A DNA stretch of 64,000 nt from Frigidibacter sp037095735 (GTDB lineage: Bacteria > Pseudomonadota > Alphaproteobacteria > Rhodobacterales > Rhodobacteraceae). The position numbers and the translations under genes were made by a program. The notes below the pieces were generated by a model that saw only the letters and a program-made list of their open reading frames with translations, did not search any database and was not told the origin of the DNA. The stretch is taken from positions 105,198 through 169,197 of the forward strand of contig NZ_JBAWKD010000007.1 of the NCBI RefSeq assembly GCF_037095735.1. Direction: 5' to 3'. Shown here piece after piece: positions 52,027 through 60,939 of the stretch (its first letter is position 1; each line of letters opens with the position of its first letter).

Positions 52027-52907
52027 GCCGCCCGGTGATCCTGACCGCCTGCATCAACGGCGGCCGGCCGGATGCCGCGGCACTCAACCCCGGCCTGCCG
52101 GTCACGCCCGAGGCGATCGCCGCGGCAGTGGCCGAGGCCGCGGGCGCGGGGGCGGCCATCGCGCATCTGCATGCCCGAGATCCCGCGACGGGGCTGCCGT
52201 CGAACGACGGGGCGCTTTGGGCGCGGGTGGTCGCGGCGATCCGCGATCGACTCGCGGCCGAGGGACGGCAGATCCTGCTCAATCTCAGTGCCTCGATGGA
52301 CGGGCTCTTGCTGCTGGACGGCGAGGGCACGCGGATCCTGCCCGGCTCGACCCTGAAGCCGCCCGCCGGGCGCGCGGCGCATGTGCTGGCAGCCCGGCCC
52401 GAGATCGGCACGCTCGACTGCGGGACCTTCGCACTGGGCGAGGCGGTGCATGTCGCGCGGCTGCCGGACCTGCGCGCGATGGCCGGGCTCTACCGGGCGG
52501 CGGGCGTGCTGGCCGAAGTCGAATGCTTCGACTTCGGCCATCTCGAGACCGCGCGCACGCTTGCGGCCGAGGGCGCGCTGGGACCGCGGCCCTTCCTGCA
52601 GATCTGCTTGGGCACCGGCTATGGCGGCGCCCCGGCGACACCCACGGCGCTGGCCGCGATGCGCGACCGCCTGCCCGGGGACGCGGCCTGGGCCGCCTTC
52701 GCCGCTGGCCCCGCCAACCGCTGGGTGATTACCGAGACGGTCGCCGCGGGCGGCCATGTCCGTGCCGGGCTCGAGGATACGCTGCTGGACGAAACCGGCG
52801 CGCCGCAGACCAATGCCGCGCTGCTGGCAGAAGCCGCGGCGCTGATTGCCCGCGCCGGCGGCCGCTGCGCCACCCCGGCCGAGGCGCGCAGCGCCCTGGG
52901 GTTGTGA
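52023..52907 (+). CDS. BKACE family (3-keto-5-aminohexanoate cleavage enzyme-like, DUF849)
   Basis: A 294-residue TIM-barrel protein of the beta-keto acid cleavage family, which combines a beta-keto acid with acetyl-CoA to give acetoacetate and an acyl-CoA. The Zn site motif is AIAHLHARDPATG, with both histidines present; other blocks are LNLSASM, LDCGTFALGE, AEVECFDFGHLETA and WVITETVAAGGHVRAGLEDTLL. It overlaps the aldolase by 4 bp (ATGA) and ends the operon. The specific beta-keto acid is not known. Confidence 0.9.
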   Translation: MSRPVILTACINGGRPDAAALNPGLPVTPEAIAAAVAEAAGAGAAIAHLHARDPATGLPSNDGALWARVVAAIRDRLAAEGRQILLNLSASMDGLLLLDGEGTRILPGSTLKPPAGRAAHVLAARPEIGTLDCGTFALGEAVHVARLPDLRAMAGLYRAAGVLAEVECFDFGHLETARTLAAEGALGPRPFLQICLGTGYGGAPATPTALAAMRDRLPGDAAWAAFAAGPANRWVITETVAAGGHVRAGLEDTLLDETGAPQTNAALLAEAAALIARAGGRCATPAEARSALGL

Positions 52908-52984
52908 CCGCGGTCCTGGCCCCCGCGATCGGCGCCGCGGGTCGGGTGCAGCTGCGCGCCGACTGCAACCGGCACCGGGGACCG

Positions 52985-54670
52985 TCAGTCGCCGGCCGGC
53001 AGCAGGTCCAGCTGCGCGCGCAGCTCGGTCTTCAGCACCTTGCCGTAGCTGTTCTTCGGAAGCTCGGCCACGAAGGCGTAGCGCCGCGGCTTCTTGAACG
53101 AGGCGATCTGCGCCCGGCACCAGCCGTCGAGCAGCCCCGCATCGCAGGCCGCCCCTGCCTCGGGAACCACGAAGGCCACGACCTCTTCCCCCCATTCTGC
53201 ATTCGGAGCCCCGACGACCGAGACTTCCGAGACGCCGGGATGGGTCAGCAGCACCTCTTCGACTTCGCGCGGATAGATGTTGGTGCCGCCCGAGATGATC
53301 ACGTCCTTCGAGCGGTCGGTGAGCGTCAGGAACCCGTCCTCGTCCACCCGGCCCAGATCGCCCGTGCATAGCCAGCCGTCGCGGATCGCCTCGGCGGTGG
53401 CCTTCGGGTTGCGCCAGTAGCCCTGCATCACCGTCGGGCTGCGCAGCACGATCTCGCCGGTCTCGCCCGCCGGCAGCGTCTCCATGTCCGGCCCGACCAC
53501 GCGCAGCTCGACGCAGGCCTGTGCCTGCCCGACCGAGGCGCGCCGCGCTCGCCACCCTGGATGCCCCTGATCCGCGACCAGCGCCCGGGTCAGCACCGTG
53601 ATCGTCATCGGCGTCTCGCCCTGGCCGTAGATCTGCACGAAGCGCGGCCCGAAGACGGCCAGCGCCCGTTCCAGATCGGCGAGGTACATCGGCCCGCCGC
53701 CATAGATCACTGTCTTGATGCCCTGTCCGTCGAAACCCGAGACGGCAGCGGCATCGACCATCCGCTTGATCATCGTCGGCGCGGCAAAGAACACCAGCCC
53801 GCCAAGACCCTGCGCGAGGCGTTCGATCTCGTCGGGCGCGAAGCCCTTGCTGTCCGGAACGACGTGGCACGAGCCGCCGCGCAGGGCCGGGAAACCGTAG
53901 AGCCCGGCGCCATGCGAAATCGGCGCGGCGTAAAGCACGTTATCCTGTGGCCCCGGCGCATCGACGTCGATGGCGTAGCAGTAGGACATCATCATCAGGT
54001 TGCGATGGCTCAGCATCACGCCCTTCGGCCGCCCGGTGGTGCCCGAGGTGTAGAAAAGCCATGCCAGATCGTCCGCGCCGCGCGCCGCGGGCGGCTGCGG
54101 CGGCGCAGCCCGCGGAGCGGCGAGGGCGATCGCGGCCTCGGCGCAGCCCTGCGGCAGGGCCGCCATCAGGTCTGGCGCGGCGAAGGTTCTGCCGCCGCCG
54201 GTCAGCACCAGCCGCGCCCCGGCATCCTCAAGGATCCACGCCGCCTCGCGCGGGTGCAGCTTGGCATTGATCGGCACCACCACCGCGCCCAGCCACAGCA
54301 CCCCGTAAAGCGCGACCAGATAGTCGGTGGAATTCGGCGCGAAGAGCGCGACACGATCGCCCGGAGCGATGCCATGCACCCGCCCCAGCGTCTTGGCCAG
54401 CCCCGNNNNNNNNNNNNNNNNNNNNNNNNNNNNNNNNNNNNNNNNNNNNNNNNNNNNNNNNNNNNNNNNNNNNNNNNNNNNNNNNNNNNNNNNNNNNNNN
54501 NNNNNNNNNNNNNNNNNNNNNNNNNNNNNNNNNNNNNNNNNNNNNNNNNNNNNNNNNNNNNNNNNNNNNNCGAAACCGGCATAGTCGGCGACCAGCGTCT
54601 CGCCCCGGCGCAGCGCCGGGGCGGCGGGCCGGGCGCGGGCCATGTCGTGGAGCCAGCCTGCGATGTTCAT
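52985..54670 (-). CDS. Acyl-CoA synthetase (AMP-dependent ligase), interrupted by an assembly gap
   Basis: About 561 residues, of which about residues 34-88 are unknown because 165 N replace the sequence. The ANL motifs are clear: LFYTSGTTGRPKGVMLSHRNLMMMSY, YGQGETPMTITVL, LCTGDLGRVDEDGFLTLTDRSKDVIISGG, and the C-terminal lysine in PKNSYGKVLKTEL. It is a medium- or aryl-acid CoA ligase by pattern. The N block is a multiple of three and the frame continues on both sides. It starts one base after the thiolase stop, so the two are cotranscribed. Confidence 0.85.
   Translation of the reverse strand: MNIAGWLHDMARARPAAPALRRGETLVADYAGFXXXXXXXXXXXXXXXXXXXXXXXXXXXXXXXXXXXXXXXXXXXXXXXXXXXXXXXXGLAKTLGRVHGIAPGDRVALFAPNSTDYLVALYGVLWLGAVVVPINAKLHPREAAWILEDAGARLVLTGGGRTFAAPDLMAALPQGCAEAAIALAAPRAAPPQPPAARGADDLAWLFYTSGTTGRPKGVMLSHRNLMMMSYCYAIDVDAPGPQDNVLYAAPISHGAGLYGFPALRGGSCHVVPDSKGFAPDEIERLAQGLGGLVFFAAPTMIKRMVDAAAVSGFDGQGIKTVIYGGGPMYLADLERALAVFGPRFVQIYGQGETPMTITVLTRALVADQGHPGWRARRASVGQAQACVELRVVGPDMETLPAGETGEIVLRSPTVMQGYWRNPKATAEAIRDGWLCTGDLGRVDEDGFLTLTDRSKDVIISGGTNIYPREVEEVLLTHPGVSEVSVVGAPNAEWGEEVVAFVVPEAGAACDAGLLDGWCRAQIASFKKPRRYAFVAELPKNSYGKVLKTELRAQLDLLPAGD
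54406..54570. other. Assembly gap (165 N)
   Basis: Unresolved bases within the N-terminal part of the acyl-CoA synthetase. The gap size keeps the reading frame, so the length estimate may be accurate, but the true sequence is missing. Confidence 0.99.
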
Positions 54671-54671
54671 G

Positions 54672-55847
54672 TCACGCCCCCCGTGCCGCGAGGACCGAGG
54701 CATAGTTCGCCACCGCCGCCCCACCCATGTTGAACACAAGCCCCAGGCCGGCACCGGGGCACTGCATCGCCCCCGCGGTGCCCGTCAACTGGCGGAAGGC
54801 CAGCGCATGCATCGACACCCCCGTCGCCCCGACCGGATGGCCCTTGGCCTTCAGCCCGCCCGACAGGTTCACCGGCAGCGCGCCGCCGCGCAGGACGGTG
54901 CCATCGGCCAGCGCGTCGGCGCCGCGGCCTTCGGGGGCCAGGCCCATCGCCTCGTAGATCAGCAACTCGGCGATGGTGAAGCAGTCGTGGACCTCGGCGA
55001 AGTCCAGATCAGCCAGCGTCACCCCGGCCCCGTCCAGCGCCGCGGCGATGGCGCGGGCCGGACCTTCGAAGCGGATGAAATCGCGCGAGGACATCGGCAT
55101 CAGGTCACTGACATGGGTGGCGGCGCGCAGGCTGGCGGCGCGCGGTGCGGCCGCGGCCTGCGCATCGGTCGTCAGGACGACCGCCGCCGCGCCGTCGCTG
55201 ACCAGCGAGCAGTCGGTCAGCCGCAGCGGCGGCGCGATCAGCGGGTTCATGTCCGAAACCGTGGCGCAGTGCGCGACGCTCATCGGCTTGTGCATCTGTG
55301 CCAGCGGGTTCGCCATGGCGTTGTCGTGGTTCTTCGAGGCGATCTGCGCCATCGCGTCAAGCGGGCTGCCGTGGCGCTCGGCATAGGCCTGCGCGGCAAG
55401 GCCGAAGACCTGCGGAAAGCTCAGCGCCGCCTCGGTCGGGTCGCCCTGATAGCTGGCGCCGGCGAGGGCGCGGGTGACGTCGGGGGTGGCGCGGTGGGTC
55501 ATCTTCTCGGCCCCGACAACCAGCACGGTGCGCGCCCGTCCTGACAAGATCTGCCCGATCCCGGCATGCAGCGCGGCGGCGCCCGAGGCGCAGGCATTCT
55601 CGCACCGCGCCGCCGGCGTGAAGCGCAGCTCAGGATAGGCCTGCAGGATCAGCGACGAGGCGAAGCCGTCCGGCACGAGGCCCGAGTTGAAATGCCCGAG
55701 GAACACCGCGTCGATCGTCGCGGGGTCGATCGCCGACTCTTCGACCGCTTCGCGCGCGGCCAGCACGATCAGCTCTTCCAGCGTCTCGGGCCGTCGCCCG
55801 AAGCGCGTGTGTCCGCTGCCGATGATCGAGATGCCGGTGCCTGCCAT
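54672..55847 (-). CDS. Thiolase family protein (SCP2/acetyl-CoA acetyltransferase type)
   Basis: A 391-residue thiolase: SIIGSGHTRFGRRPETLEEL at the start, the nucleophilic C86 in ARCENACASGAAALHAG, the lipid-transfer-type LDFAEVHDCFTIAELL, and GGLKAKGHPVGATGVSMHAL near the end. These replace the NEAFA motif of biosynthetic thiolases and place it in the SCP2-like group, whose members thiolyse 3-ketoacyl-CoAs or act on odd substrates. It is the first gene of a two-gene minus-strand operon with the CoA ligase. Strong Shine-Dalgarno GGAGGAGG before ATG 55847. Confidence 0.9.
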   Translation of the reverse strand: MAGTGISIIGSGHTRFGRRPETLEELIVLAAREAVEESAIDPATIDAVFLGHFNSGLVPDGFASSLILQAYPELRFTPAARCENACASGAAALHAGIGQILSGRARTVLVVGAEKMTHRATPDVTRALAGASYQGDPTEAALSFPQVFGLAAQAYAERHGSPLDAMAQIASKNHDNAMANPLAQMHKPMSVAHCATVSDMNPLIAPPLRLTDCSLVSDGAAAVVLTTDAQAAAAPRAASLRAATHVSDLMPMSSRDFIRFEGPARAIAAALDGAGVTLADLDFAEVHDCFTIAELLIYEAMGLAPEGRGADALADGTVLRGGALPVNLSGGLKAKGHPVGATGVSMHALAFRQLTGTAGAMQCPGAGLGLVFNMGGAAVANYASVLAARGA

Positions 55848-55910
55848 TGCTGCCTCCTCCCAAAGGTCGGGACAGGGTGCGCCAGCGCGGGGCGGGCGGG
55901 AATCCGTGGA

Positions 55911-55942
55911 ACTACGTAATTGCCTGCGGGCCGCTACGTAGT
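55911..55942. promoter_or_regulatory. Inverted repeat ACTACGTA-N16-TACGTAGT between thiolase and LuxR genes
   Basis: Perfect 8-bp arms in the 126-bp divergent intergenic region. The size and the TACGTA core resemble targets of LuxR/FixJ-type helix-turn-helix proteins, and a PAS-LuxR gene starts 32 bp away. It is a probable operator for the thiolase-ligase pair and for autoregulation. Confidence 0.65.
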
Positions 55943-55973
55943 AGCCTAGGGGCCGGAGGCGAGGGAGGGGGAT

Positions 55974-56528
55974 ATGCCGGTGCCGGACGAGGCCATGCAG
56001 CTTGGATTTCTCGAGTCGCCTATCGCGCAGGTGGTGCTGCGTCACCGCCGGATCGTCGCCTGCAATCGCGCGCTCGAGGCGCTGTTCCGTTTTCCGCGAT
56101 CAGAGCTGATCGGCCGCTCGATCCGCCGTCTCTATCCTTCGATCGCGGATTTCCGTGATATCGGCGACCGTTGTGAGACGATGTTGAGAACCGGTCAGAG
56201 CTATCGCGACGAAAGGTTCATGCAGGCGGCGGATTCCGAGATCTTCTGGGCGCGTGCCTGGGGGGTGACGCTTTCGCCCGCGGATCCCTTCGCACTGACC
56301 GTCTGGGGGTTCGAGCGGATCGAGACGCGCGCCGGCCGCCCCAGCGACATGACCCCGCGCGAACGGCAGGTGGCGCATCACGTGGTCAATGGGCGGACCT
56401 GCAAGGAGATCGGCAAGATCCTTGGCATTTCGCATCGGACGGTCGAAGTTCACCGCGCGAAGCTGATGAAAAAGCTGGGTGCGAAGAACACCGCGGAACT
56501 CGTCTCGGAGATCGTCCTGGTTTTGTGA
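55974..56528 (+). CDS. PAS-LuxR transcriptional regulator
   Basis: A 184-residue regulator. The N-terminal PAS fold is at about 10-110 (SPIAQVVLRHRRIVACNRALEALFRFPRSELIGRSIRRLYPS) and the LuxR-type DNA-binding domain at 127-184 (TPRERQVAHHVVNGRTCKEIGKILGISHRTVEVHRAKLMKKLGAKNTAEL, in parts). No phosphoacceptor receiver domain is present, so signalling may come through the PAS domain. Shine-Dalgarno GAGGGAGG lies upstream of the ATG. It is divergent from the thiolase gene and probably regulates the degradative genes. Confidence 0.9.
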   Translation: MPVPDEAMQLGFLESPIAQVVLRHRRIVACNRALEALFRFPRSELIGRSIRRLYPSIADFRDIGDRCETMLRTGQSYRDERFMQAADSEIFWARAWGVTLSPADPFALTVWGFERIETRAGRPSDMTPRERQVAHHVVNGRTCKEIGKILGISHRTVEVHRAKLMKKLGAKNTAELVSEIVLVL

Positions 56529-56572
56529 GGGCGACCTCGGTGGCCACGTTGCTCTCCGGTAGTCTGCACGCG

Positions 56573-57075
56573 CTAGTCCACCTGCGACTTGGGACGGCGT
56601 GACAGCTCCTTCGCCCTATGGTCGCGGCCAATGATGTTCGCACGGAACACCTCGGGCGGGGTCCGGTCTCCGTGGCATCAGCCTGGCATGGCGTACGGGC
56701 CCGCCCAGTGGTTTCTCAGACCGTCCTGCGTGACGTTTTCGCTGTCGGCAGTGCGGCAGAGACATCTTCTGGATCGCCTGTCGGCGTTCTCCACGCTGCC
56801 CTTTTGCGTGGGCGACTGCGGGCCGCAGAATTGAACGGGCCTGCGCCATCGGTCCGAGCGAGCCCTCGATGGTGTGGGCGCCGATCCCGGCCTGCAGATC
56901 CCGCCAGTCGGAAACCTCCGGGCCGTGGTCGTAGGTGGCCGAGCGGCGCGTTGTTCGGGGCGGGAGCCGCGGCGCCGCGGCGATCCAGGCCGTGATCGGC
57001 TTGGTGCGCCTCGAAGAACTGTGCGGCGCGACGAGAATGCGGCTTGGGCGCTCGACCGGCGCGGTGACATTGGCT
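56573..57075 (-). pseudogene. IS30-family transposase remnant
   Basis: Read on the minus strand, one frame gives SATYDHGPEVSDWRDLQAGIG (the D-containing segment of the DDE domain). A shifted frame gives QFCGPQSPTQKGSVENADRR, RTADSENVTQDGLRNHWAGP, an in-frame stop, then CHGDRTPPEVFRANIIG before the final stop. IS30 transposases carry the corresponding YxxG.E, FCDP.SPWQ.GSVENxN, and L..RTP.EVF segments. The N-terminal half is absent. At least one frameshift and one stop make it non-functional. Confidence 0.8.
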
Positions 57076-58015
57076 GGACCAAATGTCTGGCGGAAGTGGT
57101 CGCGGCCGGCCGCCCAAGGACCGGATTTATATCGTCTGGAGATGTCGTCGCGGCGGAGAAGGATGCCGTTTAGGGCGCGGTTGGGCGGGCAGTCTTCTAG
57201 TTGCAGGGCGNAATGTCTGGCGGAAGTGGTCGCGGCCGGCCGCCCAAGGACCGGATTTATATCGTCTGGAGATGTCGTCGCGGCGGAGAAGGATGCCGTT
57301 TAGGGCGCGGTTGGGCGGGCAGTCTTCTAGTTGCAGGGCGATCGTGCTTGCGGATCGGGGTGCGCTTCGACGCGCCGTTCGACGATTGCGCCATGGCATC
57401 GTCTGCTGTCACTGGCGCTGTCGGGCCGGACATCGCCGTCTACGCATCCATGCCAGTACGGATCTCGTGCCGCTGTCCGTGGCGCGACGCGGGATGCTCG
57501 CGCGCCTGCCACTCGCCATCGCCGGGGAATATGATGGCGGTGCCATGGCCCTTCGAACCAGCGGCGTTCCCTTGGCTCAGCGTCGACCAACAGGGCGACG
57601 GGGCCGCTTGGGCGCCGGCAGCGGCCCGCATCGCGATCCGCGCCTGACGACGGCCAGACGCCGTCGAATAGTTCGGAGCAGTCCAGTCCAGCCCCGCCGA
57701 TCCGATCAGGCTGGCGACCGGTCCGCCGGCCAGCAGGCTCGGACGGATGGCACCTCACGGGCTCGTTTTGCCGCAGCAGCCGGCCGAACAACACCTTCAG
57801 CGTGAGAAGCACAGTCCCCCAGACTGTTTTCCGCTTTTGCGCAGTCGGGGAAGGTCTTCGGGTGACCGCGCCTGCCAGTCTTCGCAGCCTGCCTGGTCAT
57901 GTTCCGGTCGGACCAGGTCGAGAGCGACACGCGACGGCCCTAAGCGGTCTTCGCCATCGGGCTGGAACCGAACGTGCCGCGACGGCCAAGAAGCCGGGCC
58001 GGTTCGTCGTGCAGT
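57076..58015 (-). pseudogene. IS5-family transposase remnant
   Basis: Scattered over three frames of the minus strand are TTNRPGFLAV near the start, SLSTWSDRNMT, then LTLKVLFGRLLRQ, GEWQAREHPASRHGQR, DSRRCHGAIVERRVEAHPDPQARSP, and LEDCPPNRALNGIL. They match in order IS5 transposases (TTNWPAYN, RGSLTIWFDPEM, LTMKVLFGMALRQ, GEGEWHARKHG, YDTRGCHEAIAARGA, W.EDCPAARARNEIL). Several frameshifts destroy the gene. The region includes the assembly duplication at 57082-57340, so part of the damage may be artefactual. Confidence 0.78.
57082..57340. repeat. Two identical 129-nt segments around one N (probable scaffold joint)
   Basis: Positions 57082-57210 and 57212-57340 are identical, with a single N at 57211. 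Identical contig ends of about k-mer length separated by a minimal gap are the usual trace of a scaffolding step that failed to merge overlapping contigs. A true tandem duplication is less likely. Confidence 0.85.
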
Positions 58016-58447
58016 ACCGGGGAGAAGAAGGCTCCCGGATGGACCGATGCTAACGGTAAGGATACACGACGTGAATCCGGGTCACCGATACGTGCAAAAA
58101 CGTCACTCTCACGACAGACCGATTGCAGCTGCAATGCATGGGCCGACGGTATCGAGGGTTCTCTCGTCGATCGAGCCTGGCCCGCCGCTGCCATGCCCGG
58201 CACGGGAAGACGCGGCAGTGCGCAATGGCTCCTCGGCGTTCACGCCGCGGGCGTCTCGGCCCGGGGCGCATCCGAAGCCATTGCTCGGATGCATGGGCGA
58301 TCCGGCCTGCGGGCCTCTGGCCTCTCTTCAGCCCGAAGGGCCAGAACCCGCCGTTCCGCCTTCGCGTGATACTGGTGGCCCAGTCTATCGAGACCGGCAA
58401 CCTTTCCGACGCTACCGCGTTCGAATCTCGTTCGTCGGGAGGGGATC
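58016..58447. other. Intergenic stretch between IS5 remnant and dehydrogenase gene
   Basis: No gene is recognised in these 432 bp. Open frames on both strands have no family resemblance. The end holds the Shine-Dalgarno GGAGGGG of the next gene; no clear promoter was found. Confidence 0.5.
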
Positions 58448-59806
58448 ATGGGTTCGACCGCGCGCTTCTTGCTGGCTGGGGCATGCGCCATCTGCCTCGT
58501 GTCGTCCTGCGGTGGTCCGCCGCGCAGCGTCGCCCGCTCCGAGACGGGCGCGCATCCGGCGCTGCCCGCGCCCGAACGGTCCGTGCTGCCGACTCTAAAC
58601 GTCGCGCCGGCGCGCGGATGGGGCGAGGGGCGGACGCCTCGGGCTGCCCGAGGGCTTGCGGTCCGGGCCTTCGCGACCGGCCTCGATCATCCGCGCTGGC
58701 TGCATGTCCTGCCGAACGGCGATGTCCTTGTCGCGGAGTCGAACAAGCAGCCTTCGCCGCCGAAGAGCTTGCGAGAGCTGGTGCAAAGGCAGGTCATGAG
58801 GGTCGCGGGCGCCGAGGTGAAAAGTGCCGATCGCATCAGCCTGCTGCGGGACGCCGACGGCGATGGTGTGGCCGACCTGCGCACGGTCTTTCTGGAGGGG
58901 CTGACCTCGCCCTTCGGGATGGCGCTGGTGGGCGATCGGCTCTACGTCGCGCAGACCGATGCGTTGACGGTCTTCCCCTATCGCAGCGGCCAGACGCAGA
59001 TCCGTGAGCCCGGTCGCCGGGTGCGGGCGCTGCCGGCGAACGGGGCGAACCATCACTGGACAAAGGGGTTGGTTGCTGCACCGGACGGCACGCTCTATGT
59101 GTCGGTCGGGTCGAACAGCGATCACGGCGAGGCTGGCGAGCGGGCCGAGACGTCACGCGCCGCGATCTGGCGTGTCGATCCTGCCCGAGACCGGGCCGAA
59201 GTGTTCGCCGACGGCATCCGTAATCCGGTTGGCATGGCGATCGAGCCCGGGACCGGCAGGCTCTGGGCCGTTGCGAACGAGCGGGACGAACTCGGCGATC
59301 GGCTGGTGCCCGACTATCTGACCTCTGTGCACAGGGGGCAGAGCTTCGGCTGGCCTTGGATCTATTATGGCACCGACCGCGATCCGCGGGTCGACTGGAT
59401 CTCGGCCCCGCCAGAGCCTGTATCGCGCCCGGACTACGCGCTTGGGTCGCATGTCGCGCCGTTGGGGCTCGCGTTCGCAAAGGGCGCGGCGCTCGGCCCG
59501 GATTGGGGCGAAGGGGCGTTCATCGGCGAACACGGGTCCTGGAACCGCCGGCCGGCATCCGGCTACGCGGTCGTCTTCGTGCCGTTCCGGAACGGGCGCC
59601 CTTCCGGTCCGCCGAGGCAGGTGCTGGACGGATTTCGGACCGATGCCGGCATGGCACGCGGTCGTCCGGCCGGGGTCGCCATCGCCTCTGACGGCGCGTT
59701 GCCGGTTGCCGACGATGTCGGGAACGCCGTCTGGCGCGTGACGCGGGCCGTCAACCCGCGAGAAGCCCATTCCGCGCAAGTGGGATCCGTGCGGGACGGT
59801 GGATGA
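58448..59806 (+). CDS. PQQ-dependent sorbosone/glucose dehydrogenase-family lipoprotein
   Basis: A 452-residue protein with a lipoprotein signal (LAGACAICLVSSC-GG, lipobox cysteine at 21). The six-bladed beta-propeller pattern includes RAFATGLDHPRWLHVLPNGDVLVAESN, LLRDADGDGVADLRTVFLEGLTSPFGMALVGDRLYVA, HHWTKGLVAAPDGTLYVSVGSNSDHGE, NPVGMAIEPGTGRLWAVANERDELGD and FIGEHGSWNRRPASGYAVVFVPF (given in blocks). These are features of soluble aldose/sorbosone dehydrogenases that use PQQ. It is likely anchored to a periplasm-facing membrane. It is the only intact gene between 56.5 and 64 kb. Confidence 0.88.
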   Translation: MGSTARFLLAGACAICLVSSCGGPPRSVARSETGAHPALPAPERSVLPTLNVAPARGWGEGRTPRAARGLAVRAFATGLDHPRWLHVLPNGDVLVAESNKQPSPPKSLRELVQRQVMRVAGAEVKSADRISLLRDADGDGVADLRTVFLEGLTSPFGMALVGDRLYVAQTDALTVFPYRSGQTQIREPGRRVRALPANGANHHWTKGLVAAPDGTLYVSVGSNSDHGEAGERAETSRAAIWRVDPARDRAEVFADGIRNPVGMAIEPGTGRLWAVANERDELGDRLVPDYLTSVHRGQSFGWPWIYYGTDRDPRVDWISAPPEPVSRPDYALGSHVAPLGLAFAKGAALGPDWGEGAFIGEHGSWNRRPASGYAVVFVPFRNGRPSGPPRQVLDGFRTDAGMARGRPAGVAIASDGALPVADDVGNAVWRVTRAVNPREAHSAQVGSVRDGG

Positions 59807-60939
59807 GCGTGCGCAGTCTCGTGCCTGAAGGAATCGCCCCGTGCCGGAGAGAGCATTTATTTGGCCCGTGAAGGATCGCGATATGTCGTGGCGCCGAGTG
59901 ACGGTCAGACCGCACTTGCGTGACTATGGGTAAACCTCGTCAGGCGGCAATCGTTGACTCATCGTCCGGTCATTACCTTTCTTGCGGCTGTAAGCGCGGC
60001 GCAAGGTAGAGGGCACTTCCTGCGGTCATCGCGACGGACCGCGAGAGCCGAGATGCTGGGCCCTGTTATCAGACGCCACGCATTTCCTGACCGTGGCCGG
60101 CCATCCAAGTGAGCGTCGTTTGTCTCAGCTTGGGAGTGTCGAAAGCCACGCCCGCATCAAGGTGCGGCATGCGTTTGCGGCAAGCATCCCGCTGCCGCCG
60201 ATCCCGGTGATGGCGATCTTTGTCGCCGGTGGCCGCATTCTATGTACGGAACGTCTCAGGACCGCGGCCGCGGGCTTCATCCCGACCGGCCGCGCGAAAA
60301 GGTGCTCGGTCGAATGGCGGGTGCTGCGGTCGGTCGACGCGACGTGATCGAGGTCGTCCCGTTGGCATGCGTCGTGCCAATGGCCGCGCGAACGGAGTCT
60401 TAGCGCGACCGCCGCGCTGATGATGCTGCTGAGCCGCGCGAGGGGACGGCTGCGGCAGCTCGTCCCCGCGGCGCGCCAAGCGGATAGACCTTCCCAAAGC
60501 TGGGTCCGCGCAAACGACTGCGATCTATCGGTCTGCGCACCGGCCGACGAGAACCACGGACTGCGGTTCCCGACGCCCGCCTTACCTCATTTCCGCTCCG
60601 AGGCTTCCCTATGCCGCCGATCGCCCGATTCCATTCTTGCCATGCCGCAGCCCGCGGTTGCGCGACCGCCTTCTTCGGCGGCGAGCATCGACATTGCTGG
60701 TTAGCGCTACAGGCGGTGCTGGACTGAGCCGCCGCGGGCTTCACGACGGGGCCGGATGCCGTGGGCTCGGAGATCGGTGATCTTGACGCGGTGGTGACCG
60801 GACTGGCGGCGGTGAAGGCGAGGCGTGTATCTCGCGGGCGCCGACGCTCGAGCGTGAGCGGCGCATCCACTGTCTCATCCTCGCTTGCCGCCGGGCCGAG
60901 CCGCTGCCCGAGACGGCGGCGCTGCTGACACGCCACCGC
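59807..60939. other. About 1.1 kb without a recognisable gene
   Basis: No open frame shows family blocks on either strand, and codon structure looks random. The sequence is less GC-extreme than in the intact genes. It probably contains unrecognised, heavily decayed coding remnants, given the broken genes that follow. Confidence 0.5.

Noticed and set aside
57082..57340. Tandem duplication as a real repeat or short mobile element
   Set aside because: The copies are exactly identical and separated by a single N, which points to a scaffold joint.
60093..60347. Possible small gene of 84 codons
   Set aside because: No Shine-Dalgarno, no recognisable motif, and it lies among decayed sequence.
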